Below are positions 8,387 to 17,038 of a stretch of DNA of 36,703 nucleotides, one piece after another (positions within the stretch are counted from its first letter, which is position 1; each line of letters starts with the position of its first letter). Made by a program: the position numbers and the translations under genes. The DNA is from DATLNM01 sp035536775. GTDB taxonomy: Bacteria; Actinomycetota; CADDZG01; WHSQ01. The stretch lies in NCBI GenBank assembly GCA_035536775.1, contig DATLNM010000018.1, positions 1-36,703 of the forward strand. The letters are read 5' to 3'. Under the pieces are notes generated by a model. It did no database searches, had not been told where the DNA came from, and was given only the letters and a program-made list of their open reading frames with translations.

Positions 8387-10114
8387 TTAGGGAATCACAG
8401 GGAGCAACACGTGCGAGGCGCGCTCCGCGTCGTGGAAGATCCGTTGTCGCGCGGGAACCGTCGCGGTGGCCTCGACTCCGAGCTCGCCGTTGTTGGGGTT
8501 CCGGTCGTAGCGCGGGAAGTCGCTCGACGTCACGACCACCCGCAGGCGCTGGCCGGCCCTTATGACGATCGAGGTCGCCCATAGATCGATGTCGTAGCGC
8601 TCGACCGCACCGGGGTCGACCAGTGTCCGCTCCGGGCCGTTGCGATAGCTGCCTCTCATGATGCCGTCGACGACGTTGAACGTCCGTCCGTCCTCGTAGA
8701 CCACGCAGAGCTTCACCACCCAGTCCGTGTCCGGAGCGTCCGTCGCCGCGTACAAGACGGCCTTCACATGGCCGGTGAACTCGAGGTCTGCGCTGAACGG
8801 TTCCGAGGTGTACGTGAGGACATCGCTCCGGCCCAAGATGGGTGACTGTTCGACCGGCCCAGGCACATAAGTGCGTGGCATGAGGAGGTTGCCCCCGAGC
8901 GTCGGACATGGGTCTGAAGGGTCGTAGACGTAGGAGTCGTGTTCCTCGTCCGGCCCAGGCGCGGCAGGAGACAGAGCGTCGCCGGCTCCGAGGAACCAAG
9001 GGGTGTCTACCGCGCGGCTGAGCGGCCAGTCATCCTCATCACGCCAGCGATTGATTCCCTGCACGAAGATCTTGACGCGCGGCTCATCGTCGATCCCCGT
9101 GTCGATCCCCGACAGACGCTGCGAGAACCAGCGCAGCTGCATCGCGGTGAGGTCTTCCTTTAGATCCATCAGCAACCCACTCGAGCGGATACCGAAATCG
9201 AGCTCCCCAACGACATTGAGGAACATCCCGTGCGACCAGGGGGCGATCACAAGTTTGGTCTTGGCGCGCGCCTCTTCGGTAGCCGCTTCCGTCTTCATTG
9301 ACGCGTAGTGCTCGAGGTCCGAGGCGAGCAAAAGGTCGTACCAACCCGCCATGATCAAAGCAGGCACCTCGATGCGGTCGTGCTTGTCCGAGACCGACAT
9401 GGACCGCGTGAGCTCATCGGGAACGTCTCGCGCCAGTATCTCCTTGAAGAACGGCAGGAAGGTGTCGTCATCAACGCGCGCCGGAGGGAACTCGGTAAGG
9501 GGCATGTGCCGCACCCGGTCTTCGAACCCATCGATGTCGTCGATGAGTTGGACCAGCGACGGAAGGAAGTCCGGGGACCCAGCCTTCGCCCGCATCATCG
9601 CGTTGGGTCCGATCGACAGCAGCGACCACTGCACGAACGTCCCGAGCAAGAACGCGCCACCGCGGCGGACATGATTGACGATGAAGTCATTCGGCGACGT
9701 GCATGTCGAGATCGCCTTCAGCGCGGGCGGTGCGGTCGCGGCCGCGTGCCACGCGGTACCGCCCATGTATGACACGCCGAAGGCTCCGACTGCGCCGCTA
9801 CAACCGGGCAAATTCGCCGCCCAGTCCACGGAGTCGTAGCCATCGTCGAACTCATTGCGATAGAGGAAGAACGTGTCGCCATCCGACGCCCATCGGCCTC
9901 GTACATCCTGCACCGCCACGATGAACCCGTTCGAAGCTGCCTTGATCGGGTCGAGGTGCAGGATCGTCAACGCCAGCACGTCCTTGTTGTACGGCGTGCG
10001 CATCAGCAGCACGGGGTGGGGCCCGTCTTCTGCGGGACGGTAGACATCACCGCGCAACACGGTGCCATCACGAAGCTTAGCTTCGACGTTCTTTTCGACG
10101 ATCACTCCGGCCAT
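8387..10114 (-). CDS. CocE/NonD family hydrolase (peptidase S15-like)
   Basis: A 575-residue alpha/beta hydrolase of the CocE/NonD (X-Pro dipeptidyl-peptidase S15) superfamily, members of which hydrolyse esters or acyl bonds such as those of cocaine and glutaryl compounds. The N-terminal part has VQDVRGRWASDG, the oxyanion and lid region typical of the family; nucleophile Ser115 is in GAFGVSYMGG, the acid is Asp260 in MAGWYDLLL and the base His295 in APWSHGMF. The C-terminal third is the jelly-roll domain (PPNC-DOMON type), ending with the RLRVVVTSSDFPRYDRN signature. No signal peptide is seen, so it is probably cytoplasmic. The ATG at 10114, with AAAGGTGA ahead, is chosen; the stop of the KAS III-like gene is four bases upstream. 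Substrate unknown; neighbours suggest an acyl ester or thioester. Confidence 0.88.
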   Translation of the reverse strand: MAGVIVEKNVEAKLRDGTVLRGDVYRPAEDGPHPVLLMRTPYNKDVLALTILHLDPIKAASNGFIVAVQDVRGRWASDGDTFFLYRNEFDDGYDSVDWAANLPGCSGAVGAFGVSYMGGTAWHAAATAPPALKAISTCTSPNDFIVNHVRRGGAFLLGTFVQWSLLSIGPNAMMRAKAGSPDFLPSLVQLIDDIDGFEDRVRHMPLTEFPPARVDDDTFLPFFKEILARDVPDELTRSMSVSDKHDRIEVPALIMAGWYDLLLASDLEHYASMKTEAATEEARAKTKLVIAPWSHGMFLNVVGELDFGIRSSGLLMDLKEDLTAMQLRWFSQRLSGIDTGIDDEPRVKIFVQGINRWRDEDDWPLSRAVDTPWFLGAGDALSPAAPGPDEEHDSYVYDPSDPCPTLGGNLLMPRTYVPGPVEQSPILGRSDVLTYTSEPFSADLEFTGHVKAVLYAATDAPDTDWVVKLCVVYEDGRTFNVVDGIMRGSYRNGPERTLVDPGAVERYDIDLWATSIVIRAGQRLRVVVTSSDFPRYDRNPNNGELGVEATATVPARQRIFHDAERASHVLLPVIP

Positions 10115-10118
10115 CAAT

Positions 10119-11138
10119 TCACCTTTCAGTGCGGGGATTGCCCCATCGAACGATCGAAGCCGCCCACGTGTACCCGGTGCCGGCGGCAAGGATCACGATC
10201 ACGTCTCCGTCGCGGAAGCGACCTTCGTTCGCGCCGAGTGCGAGCGAGAACAGCGGATCGACAGCGCTCATGTGGCCGTGGTGATCGAGGTAGATCGAGC
10301 GCTCTCTCGGGATCCCCATCTCTAGGAGGATCGCCTCGTTGAGCGAACGCTTCGTGTGGATCGGAAGCAGCCAGTCCGCGTCGGACCGATCGAAGCCCGA
10401 CCGCTCCAGTGCATCGAACGCGACCGCTATGAAGTTCTTGACGGTGATGGGATCGAGGCGAAGCTTCATCTCGGCGGGATCGCGCACATCGAGCACGTGC
10501 ATACCGCTGGCTACCGTCTCAACCGTGGTCGGGTTCCGGCTGCCTCCCCCGGGGACCATGATGTCGTCTGAGAAAGAACCGTCGGTGTAGAGGCTCGAAG
10601 CAAGGACCTGATTGGTCTCGTGCCCGCGCGTCAGCAAAACGGCCACCGCGCCGTCCCCGAACGGGAACATGAAGCGCGAACGCTCATTCTCGTAATCGAT
10701 GAGGTAGCTCTCGCGTGACGCCCCAACGAGGAGGATCGACCCGAGACGGTCGTCGGCGCGCAGCATGTCGGCGACTATCTTGAGGGCGACTGGGGCACCG
10801 GCGGAAACGTTCACGAGCTCGAAGGCGAACCCCTCGATCCCGAGAGCACGTTGGATCTTGGGCGCCACCTGCCACACGGCGTAATCCTTCCAATGCGAAC
10901 CGAAATACGCGACCGCGTCGATCGTGTCGGCTCCGTGGCGTTCGACGATCGGAGCTGCGGCCTTGATGCACATATCCGAAACATGCTCGTCGGGCGCTGC
11001 CACGTGCTTCCCGTAGAGCCCGAACTTCTCCACGATCACCGATTCGGGGATGCCGGTGCCTGCTGCTAGATCGGCGGACGTCACGAACCTCTCCGGCTCG
11101 TAGAACGAAAGGTCGGCGATCCCGACGGGAACGGTCAC
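10119..11138 (-). CDS. KAS III (FabH)-like thiolase-fold protein with Ser for Cys
   Basis: A 339-residue thiolase-superfamily protein with the layout of 3-oxoacyl-ACP synthase III: N-terminal GIADLSFYEPERFVT, a SDMCIKAA helix, and C-terminal GDVIVILAAGTGYTWAA. The position of the catalytic cysteine is Ser112 (context FELVNVSAGAP, against FDVAAACAGF in E. coli FabH), the base His is present as His261 (PIHTKRSL), and the FabH Asn of GNTS is His289 (GHMS). It therefore should not be a normal condensing enzyme; the Ser-nucleophile KAS III homologue DpsC of daunorubicin biosynthesis is a known precedent for acyl transfer with Ser. The GTG start overlaps the CoA ligase stop (GTGA), indicating coupling. 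It might transfer or bind the acyl group the ligase activates. That role is inference. Confidence 0.8.
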   Translation of the reverse strand: MTVPVGIADLSFYEPERFVTSADLAAGTGIPESVIVEKFGLYGKHVAAPDEHVSDMCIKAAAPIVERHGADTIDAVAYFGSHWKDYAVWQVAPKIQRALGIEGFAFELVNVSAGAPVALKIVADMLRADDRLGSILLVGASRESYLIDYENERSRFMFPFGDGAVAVLLTRGHETNQVLASSLYTDGSFSDDIMVPGGGSRNPTTVETVASGMHVLDVRDPAEMKLRLDPITVKNFIAVAFDALERSGFDRSDADWLLPIHTKRSLNEAILLEMGIPRERSIYLDHHGHMSAVDPLFSLALGANEGRFRDGDVIVILAAGTGYTWAASIVRWGNPRTER

Positions 11139-12679
11139 GACGAACCACCGTGCTCGGAGCGCAGCTCTTTCTTCAGGAGCTTCCCCGTGGCGTTGCGCGG
11201 CAATGGATCGCCGAAGACAAAGCTCTTGGGCACCTTGAACGACGCGAGGCGTTCCTTGCACCATTCGGTCAAGTCATCGGCGCTCGTGGTTTCGTCGCGG
11301 CGCACCACGATCGCGCGGCCGACCTCACCCCAGCGCTCGTCGGGGACGCCGATCACCGCGGCCTCCACGACACCCGGATGAGCCGCGAGGACATTCTCGA
11401 CCTCGGCGGGGTAGACATTCTCGCCGCCCGAGATGAACATGTCCTTGACGCGGTCGACGATGTAGATGAATCCGTCCTCATCTACGCGCGCGACGTCACC
11501 GGTGCGCAACCACCCCGACCGCAACGCCGCGGCTGATTCCTCGGGGAGCCGCCAGTAACCCCTCATCACTGAGGGGCCCGAAACGACGACCTCGCCGGTC
11601 GCTCCCGGACGGACCTCGGCGTCATCCGCATCGAACACGCGCACGTCGGCGAAGAAATAGGGCCGGCCAGCCGCACCTGCCTTTGCCTCAGCTAGCTCCG
11701 GCGGAACGATGAGGCAGTTCGGCGCGGCCTCGGTCAGCCCGTAGCCCTGGGTGAACGGCAGACCGCGCGCGTGATAGCGCCGGATCAGCTCGACGGGCAG
11801 CGGCGCGCCGCCGCACACGCAGATCCTGACGGAAGAGAGATCGGCAGAGTCGAAACGAGGGTGGTCCGCGAGCATCTGATAGATCGCAGGCACACCCATC
11901 AAGCTAGTGATGCCGTCCGACTCGATGAGATCGAGGACGCGGTCTGCGTCGAAGGAATCCTCGAGATAGACGCATCCGCCTTTGATCCAGACCGACAACG
12001 TGTTCACGTTCCACCCCCCGACATGGAACATCGGCAGAATCACGAGGGTTTTCTCGTCTCGGGTCACATCGAGTGCCACGAGCATGTTGAGATTCGTCCA
12101 GAAGAAGTTCCCGTGGGTGAGCATCGCTCCCTTCGGACGTCCGGTTGTTCCACTCGTGTAGAAGATCGCGACGACGTCGTCAGGGGTGACGTCCGCCATC
12201 TCACGGCGGGGGGTCGCGTCGGTGAGCGCGGCCTCGTAGGACGGATCCTCCGACTCTCCGACGGCGAACACCGTCGAGATGTCCGTCGCAGGAGCGAACG
12301 CTTTGACCGTCTCCGAAAGGGCACCTTCATAGACGAGCGTGCGGATGCCCGCGTCGGTGCAGAGGTACTCGAGCTCGGGGGCCGCGAGCCGCGTGGACAG
12401 CGGCACGAGGACTGCCCCGAGACGAGCGCAAGCGGTGAGGAGGTCGACATACTCACGCCCGTTGCCGAGGAGCGCCCCGACCCGATCGCCGAGACCTATG
12501 CCGGTCGCGGCCAGCACCGAGGCACAGCGAGCGGCGTGGTCGTCCAGCTCGGCATAGGTGTAGGTCCGCCCGCGCGTGACCAGCGCAGGGCGGCCTCCGG
12601 CGAGGGCCGACGCCCGCGCGAGCCAGCCGCCGACGTTGGAAAAAGCAGATCCCCCGGGGGTCGGAGCGGCAGGGGTCAC
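11135..12679 (-). CDS. Acyl-CoA ligase (class I adenylate-forming)
   Basis: Activates a carboxylic acid to its CoA thioester through an acyl-AMP. The 514-residue protein has the phosphate-binding motif YTSGTTGRPKG (174-184), the adenine motif QGYGLTEAAP, the hinge region GWLRTGDVARVDEDGFIYIVDR and the C-terminal catalytic lysine in PRNATGKLLKK. It resembles medium/long-chain and aromatic acyl-CoA ligases; the substrate is not readable from the motifs. The GTG at 12679 is preferred because the frame upstream has no recognisable homology and runs into the divergent promoter region. It is the first gene of the minus-strand unit and is coupled by GTGA overlap to the KAS III-like gene. It may be controlled from the same intergenic operator as the divergent ABC importer. 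Confidence 0.92.
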   Translation of the reverse strand: MTPAAPTPGGSAFSNVGGWLARASALAGGRPALVTRGRTYTYAELDDHAARCASVLAATGIGLGDRVGALLGNGREYVDLLTACARLGAVLVPLSTRLAAPELEYLCTDAGIRTLVYEGALSETVKAFAPATDISTVFAVGESEDPSYEAALTDATPRREMADVTPDDVVAIFYTSGTTGRPKGAMLTHGNFFWTNLNMLVALDVTRDEKTLVILPMFHVGGWNVNTLSVWIKGGCVYLEDSFDADRVLDLIESDGITSLMGVPAIYQMLADHPRFDSADLSSVRICVCGGAPLPVELIRRYHARGLPFTQGYGLTEAAPNCLIVPPELAEAKAGAAGRPYFFADVRVFDADDAEVRPGATGEVVVSGPSVMRGYWRLPEESAAALRSGWLRTGDVARVDEDGFIYIVDRVKDMFISGGENVYPAEVENVLAAHPGVVEAAVIGVPDERWGEVGRAIVVRRDETTSADDLTEWCKERLASFKVPKSFVFGDPLPRNATGKLLKKELRSEHGGSS

Positions 12680-12702
12680 GGTCGCCTTTCGCCGAAAACT
12701 CT

Positions 12703-12731
12703 TTGACGGACGTGGTTCAGCGGTGTATATG
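12703..12731 (+). promoter_or_regulatory. Sigma70-type promoter of the importer operon
   Basis: TTGACG (12703-12708) and TATATG (12726-12731) are separated by exactly 17 bases, giving a near-consensus housekeeping promoter facing the binding-protein gene at 12793. The predicted transcription start, about base 12738, falls inside the inverted repeat at 12734-12750. Confidence 0.65.
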
Positions 12732-12733
12732 AA

Positions 12734-12750
12734 CGTTAGTTTACCTAACG
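12734..12750. promoter_or_regulatory. Inverted-repeat operator candidate
   Basis: CGTTAG and CTAACG form perfect 6-base arms around a 5-base spacer (TTTAC) in the divergent promoter region. It covers the expected transcription start of the importer operon, so a bound repressor would block transcription. The TetR gene inside that operon (17796-18419) is the natural candidate ligand; this pairing is inference. Confidence 0.6.
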
Positions 12751-12792
12751 CCCGAGATGCAAGCCCGAGGAAAAAAGAAAGGCGGCGACGGG

Positions 12793-14265
12793 ATGAAGCG
12801 TACGGGGGGATTCCGGTGGGTTTCGGTCGTGGCGATGATCGCGCTCGTGGGGACGGCGGCCTGTTCAGGCGGCCCGCTGCCGACCGCGGGTGGTACTGCG
12901 TCACCTGGAGCCACGGTGGCGGACCTCCCCTCTTCCGGCGCGTCCAGCTCTCCTGAGGTCGACGCCAAGACCGGTAAGACCAAGAAGGGCCCGAAGAAGG
13001 GCTCCCCCGCCGGTACCTCTCAGGAGCACACCACCGGGACGACAGTCAGCGCGTCGGGCGAGACGGTCAGCAACGAGGAACAGGCTGAACGCTCCCGCAA
13101 GCTCGCTAAGGGACTGCCCCCGGTGAACCTGTGGCCGGAGGCGACCGCGCAGATGGGCTTCACCGACGACAAGATCGTGTTCTGCAGCCACGCCGCGTTG
13201 ACGTTCGCGCAGGTCTTCGACACGCGGATCGAGGACCTCAACATCTACTGGGAGATGGTCAACGCAAGCGGCGGCATCTACGGCCGTCGTGTCGAGATGA
13301 CCTACGAAGACGACGCGTACCGGCCCGATCAGGCAGTGACGGCAGCCGAAGCATGTAAAGCCAAGAACCCGTTCATCCTGTTCGGCGGCATCGGCTTCGA
13401 CCAGATCCCCGCCGTACGTGCGTGGAACGAGCAATCACAGAATCGTCTGCTCTACATCCATCACATGGCGCGACAAGACCTCGAGAAGCAGTACAGCTTC
13501 AGCTTCTTCCCGTCGGTCGAGCAAGCGGGAACGTTCGCGGCGCGCTGGCTGATGTCCGCGCATAGCGGGGACGTGATCGGCGCGGTGTGGCGTCAGAGTG
13601 AGGCATGGGAACCCGGCCACACGACGTTCAAATCCACCCTCGAGTCGGCAGGTCTCGAGCTCGCCGCGGACCTTCCCGTGCAGAAGGACCAGGCCGTCTA
13701 CACCCAGCAGATCGCCGAGCTGCAGTCCCAGAACGTCGAAACGGTGTTTCTGTGGGAAAACGCGTTGGGTGCGACGGAGTTCATCGCACAAGCGAAGCGC
13801 CAGGACTACCACCCGACCTACGTAGTGTTCCCTTTCCAGCTCGAGACCGACACTCTGCAGGAGGATTCGCTCGATCCCCCGATGGAGGGCGTCGCTTTCT
13901 GGCCCCCGTACGCACCGGGGGTGCGCGGCGGTCCCTACGCCCCGTACACCGACGAGATCATCAAGTTCGAGGCCGCGATCAACGAATACGCAACCGCCGA
14001 TGAAGGCAACGACATCTTGTTCATGACGTGGCTCGCGTACAAGCAGATGCACCAGCTTCTGCTCGATTGCGGGCCGGACTGCGATCGCAACCGGCTGGTA
14101 GCTCTGATGATCTCGGGTCGACACAAGGCTGTATCCCCCAACTGCCCGTTCGACTTCACGGCCAACGGCCACGTCGCCGGCCTCACCGGCAACATCTTCA
14201 AGGCGATCGATGTCGACGGTTATGGCGCCGCATGGGCGCCGTTCAAGACCTGCGTACGGATCTGA
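12793..14265 (+). CDS. ABC transporter solute-binding lipoprotein (LIV type)
   Basis: The extracytoplasmic receptor of a LIV/HAAT-family importer, a Peripla_BP_6 type-I fold of 490 residues. It opens with basic residues, a hydrophobic stretch and a lipobox-like VGTAAC, so Cys24 is probably lipidated and the protein tethered to the outer face of the membrane. A low-complexity Ser/Thr/Gly/Lys linker to about residue 105 precedes the binding domain, which starts at GFTDDKIVFCSHAALTF and contains NASGGIYGRRVEMTYEDD, a hallmark of the family. Such receptors bind amino acids but in Actinomycetota and Proteobacteria often aromatic or other carboxylates; the CoA ligases nearby point to a carboxylate here. 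The ATG at 12793 gives a proper signal sequence; an ATG at 12757 would add twelve residues and lacks a ribosome site. Confidence 0.9.
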   Translation: MKRTGGFRWVSVVAMIALVGTAACSGGPLPTAGGTASPGATVADLPSSGASSSPEVDAKTGKTKKGPKKGSPAGTSQEHTTGTTVSASGETVSNEEQAERSRKLAKGLPPVNLWPEATAQMGFTDDKIVFCSHAALTFAQVFDTRIEDLNIYWEMVNASGGIYGRRVEMTYEDDAYRPDQAVTAAEACKAKNPFILFGGIGFDQIPAVRAWNEQSQNRLLYIHHMARQDLEKQYSFSFFPSVEQAGTFAARWLMSAHSGDVIGAVWRQSEAWEPGHTTFKSTLESAGLELAADLPVQKDQAVYTQQIAELQSQNVETVFLWENALGATEFIAQAKRQDYHPTYVVFPFQLETDTLQEDSLDPPMEGVAFWPPYAPGVRGGPYAPYTDEIIKFEAAINEYATADEGNDILFMTWLAYKQMHQLLLDCGPDCDRNRLVALMISGRHKAVSPNCPFDFTANGHVAGLTGNIFKAIDVDGYGAAWAPFKTCVRI

Positions 14266-14285
14266 CGATCAAGGTCATCTGAATC

Positions 14286-15161
14286 ATGGTCCGAGCCATC
14301 GTTTCGGGGCTCGCCAACGGCGGCATCTACGCGCTGCTGGCGGTCGGCATCGTGCTCGTCTACAAGGGCTCGCGCGTTCTCAACTTCGCGCAGGGCGAGA
14401 TGGGGACATTCGGGCTCTTCATCGCCTTCTGGCTGATCGAGGAGCAAGCTCTGCCATGGTTCGTCGGGTGGGCGGGAGCGATCGCGGTTGTCGCGATGAT
14501 CGGCCTCATCTTCGAGCGGGTCGTCGTCCGTAACATGGCCGGCGCGTCGAGGCTTTCGGTGGCGGTGGCAACGATCGGCTTGCTGCTGTTCCTCGTAGCT
14601 ATCGAATACAAGCTGTTCGGACCAAGCCCGCGCATCCTCGAACCTCCGATCGCAGGGCTGGGGATGAAGATCGCATCGTTCTACGTGAGCCCAACGCAGG
14701 TCTTGGCCCTCGCGACAGCCATCGCTCTCGGCGCCGCTCTCGCGATGTTCCTGAAGCGCACCGACTTCGGCCTCGGCCTGCTCGCGGCATCTCAGGACAC
14801 GACCGCAACGCGTCTGGTGGGCCTCAAGGTGGCGCGTGTATCGGCATTTACCTGGGCGGCGGGCGGCGCGGTGTCGGCTCTTGCCGCGCTGTTGATCGAG
14901 CCCACGATCGGCCTCTTCGCGGCAGGGTTCATGACTGCGCTCTTCGTCCGAGGTCTCGCCGGCGCGCTGCTCGGTGGCTTGACGAGCTTGCCCGGCGCGT
15001 TCGCGGGAGGACTTGCGGTCGGCGTCATCGAAGCGGTCGCCGGGCAGCGCTTCGTCCAGTCCACCTTCCCCGGGATCCAATCCGTGAGCGTGATGGTGAT
15101 CATCGTTCTCGTGCTGCTCATCCGCCCCCGAGGTCTCTTCGGTAAGGCGGTGACGGCGTGA
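14286..15161 (+). CDS. LIV-type ABC transporter permease, LivH-like
   Basis: One of the two membrane subunits of the importer, 291 residues, the normal length for LivH. About eight hydrophobic helices are visible. Diagnostic stretches are GLANGGIYALLAVGIVLVYKGSRVLNFAQGEMG at the N-terminus, the cytoplasmic coupling loop DFGLGLLAASQDTTATRLVGLKVARVSAFTWA, and GGLTSLPGAFAGGLAVGVIEA near the end. The ATG start lies 20 bases after the binding-protein stop; the stop overlaps the GTG of the next gene by four bases. Substrate specificity is set mainly by the receptor, so this gene does not identify the imported compound. Confidence 0.93.
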   Translation: MVRAIVSGLANGGIYALLAVGIVLVYKGSRVLNFAQGEMGTFGLFIAFWLIEEQALPWFVGWAGAIAVVAMIGLIFERVVVRNMAGASRLSVAVATIGLLLFLVAIEYKLFGPSPRILEPPIAGLGMKIASFYVSPTQVLALATAIALGAALAMFLKRTDFGLGLLAASQDTTATRLVGLKVARVSAFTWAAGGAVSALAALLIEPTIGLFAAGFMTALFVRGLAGALLGGLTSLPGAFAGGLAVGVIEAVAGQRFVQSTFPGIQSVSVMVIIVLVLLIRPRGLFGKAVTA

Positions 15162-17038
15162 CCGAGATCACCGGCTGGCCGTACGACCGAGACTTCCGGT
15201 TCGCCTTCACGAGGCGCAAGGGCATCGCGATCGCCTGCTTGGTGCTGGCTGTGGTGTTGCCTCCCCTTCTCTACAGGTCAGGCGTGTTGTCGAGCCACAT
15301 GGCGCTCATCATCGGAGGCGGTGTTTGTTACGCGCTCATGGCGCTATCGCTCAACGTACTCCTCGGTTACGCAGGACAGATCTCGCTCGGACACGGCGCG
15401 TTCCTCGGGGTCGGCGCGTTCGCGAGTGGACTCCTAACGATCAAGCTGCAGCTTCCGGTGATGCTGGGCCTCGCCGGCGCAGCCGTCTGCGGAGCTCTGT
15501 TCGCACTGCTGCTCGGCGGCCCAGCCCTTCGATTGCGAGGTCTCTACCTTGCGATCACCACTATCGCGTTCGCTTTCATGATGGAGGAGTCGTGGTTCCG
15601 CTGGGGTCCGCTCACGGGGGGGTCGGCCGGGCTCGAGCTCCCCCGCCCACGCGCCGGTATGTTCGTGTTCTTCGAGCACGCGGATTACCTCGCGTTGCTG
15701 CTCGTCATGTTGGTGGGGTTCTGGCTCCTGGACCAGAACATCACCAAGACAAAGATCGGACGCGCCTTCAACGCGATCCGCTGGGACGAACGCGTCGCAC
15801 AGGGTTTCGGTGTGCCCGTCGCCCGCTACAAGATCCTGGCGTTCGTCGTCTCCGGCGCGCTGGCCGCGGTTGCGGGTGCGCTCTACGGACACCTGATCGG
15901 CTTTGTGAACTCCGAGAGCTTCGCGTTCAAGTCGCAGCCCAACTTCTCGCTGCTGCTCGTAATCATCGTCGCGATCGGAGGTTTCGGGAGCCGAGGTGGG
16001 GTTGCGACGGCAGCGGTCTTCTACGCGTTCATCCCCCAGATCCTCGAGCCGTTGCGTGGCTGGGAGCTGATCATCGGATCCCTCCTGCTGATCGACGTCA
16101 TGGCGCGTCATCCCGGAGGTCTTGCGGGTGCGGCTCGCAAAGCGCGCGAGAAGCGCGGAGAGAAGAAGGCGCGCGCCCAGGTCGAGGATGTCTCCGAATC
16201 CGAGGTGCCCCGCCTGCCGAAGTTCCCCCGGCCTCAGGAGCTCGCACAAAGACCAGAGGTCCTGACCGGGACCGACATGCTCGAAGCGGACGACATTGCC
16301 GTCTCCTTCGGCGGCCTCAAGGCCGTCGACGGCGCATCGCTCAAGGTGCGCTCCGGACAGATCGTGGGGCTCATCGGCCCCAACGGCGCGGGTAAGACGA
16401 CCCTTTTCAACGCGGTTTCGGGCTTCGTGCGTCCGGAAGCCGGAAGCATCCGCTACCTCGGCCGAGAACTGTTGAACCTCCCGCCGCATGCGCGGGCCCA
16501 GCTCGGCATCGGTCGGACATTCCAGCAGATCGGGCTGACGAAGGACCTGTCTGTCCGCGAGAACTTCCTGCTCGCACAACACGTGTCGGCGCGCTACGGC
16601 ATCACTCGTGCGCTGCTGCTCACGCCGGGCGCGGCGGACACCGAGAAGCGCATGAACCGCAGGGCCGACGAGGCGATCGAGGCGTTGGGGTTCGCCCAGT
16701 TCACCGACACCGAGGTCCGTAACCTCTCGCATGGCCAGCAGCGTCTTGTCGAGCTCGGCTGCATGCTGGTGACATCACCGGACCTTCTTCTACTCGACGA
16801 ACCTTCGGCGGGGATGTCGCCGGCGGCCGTCGAGAACCTGGGCGAACGCCTGCGCGACATCCGTGACGAGCTCGGGCGCACCGTGCTTCTGATCGAACAC
16901 CACATCCCCCTCGTGCTCGACGTGTGCGACTACATCTACGTTCTCAACTTCGGCAAGGTTCTCGCCCACGGAACGACCGAAGAGATCGGGCGAAAGCCCG
17001 AGGTCATCGGTGCCTACTTCGGCGAGGCGGTTGCATGA
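15158..17038 (+). CDS. Fused LIV-type permease and ATPase (LivM-LivG)
   Basis: A 626-residue fusion of the second permease subunit and the first ATPase of the importer. Residues 1-325 are LivM-like, with YALMALSLNVLLGYAGQISLGHGAFLGVGA, the loop GRAFNAIRWDERVAQGFGV and IGGFGSRGGVATAA. A charged, Lys/Glu-rich linker (about 326-372) joins the LivG-like ATPase, 373-626, with Walker A GPNGAGKTT (from residue 407), signature LSHGQQ (523-528), Walker B LLLLDEPSAG (from 543) and the switch His in LLIEHH. The C-terminal LivG-type extension (HGTTEEIGRKPEVIGAYFG) is intact. It begins at a GTG overlapping the livH-like stop and ends overlapping the next gene. Both halves look functional, so this is a true fusion, not a readthrough artefact. 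Confidence 0.93.
   Translation: MTEITGWPYDRDFRFAFTRRKGIAIACLVLAVVLPPLLYRSGVLSSHMALIIGGGVCYALMALSLNVLLGYAGQISLGHGAFLGVGAFASGLLTIKLQLPVMLGLAGAAVCGALFALLLGGPALRLRGLYLAITTIAFAFMMEESWFRWGPLTGGSAGLELPRPRAGMFVFFEHADYLALLLVMLVGFWLLDQNITKTKIGRAFNAIRWDERVAQGFGVPVARYKILAFVVSGALAAVAGALYGHLIGFVNSESFAFKSQPNFSLLLVIIVAIGGFGSRGGVATAAVFYAFIPQILEPLRGWELIIGSLLLIDVMARHPGGLAGAARKAREKRGEKKARAQVEDVSESEVPRLPKFPRPQELAQRPEVLTGTDMLEADDIAVSFGGLKAVDGASLKVRSGQIVGLIGPNGAGKTTLFNAVSGFVRPEAGSIRYLGRELLNLPPHARAQLGIGRTFQQIGLTKDLSVRENFLLAQHVSARYGITRALLLTPGAADTEKRMNRRADEAIEALGFAQFTDTEVRNLSHGQQRLVELGCMLVTSPDLLLLDEPSAGMSPAAVENLGERLRDIRDELGRTVLLIEHHIPLVLDVCDYIYVLNFGKVLAHGTTEEIGRKPEVIGAYFGEAVA

Noticed and set aside
11771..12706. Plus-strand frame of 311 codons across the minus-strand CoA ligase
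   Set aside because: Antisense of conserved ligase motifs; it also runs into the promoter region and has no recognisable domain.
15434..16732. Minus-strand frame of 432 codons inside the permease-ATPase fusion
   Set aside because: Antisense shadow of a conserved gene; its composition (Arg, Glu, His, Gln rich, no motifs) is typical of such shadows.
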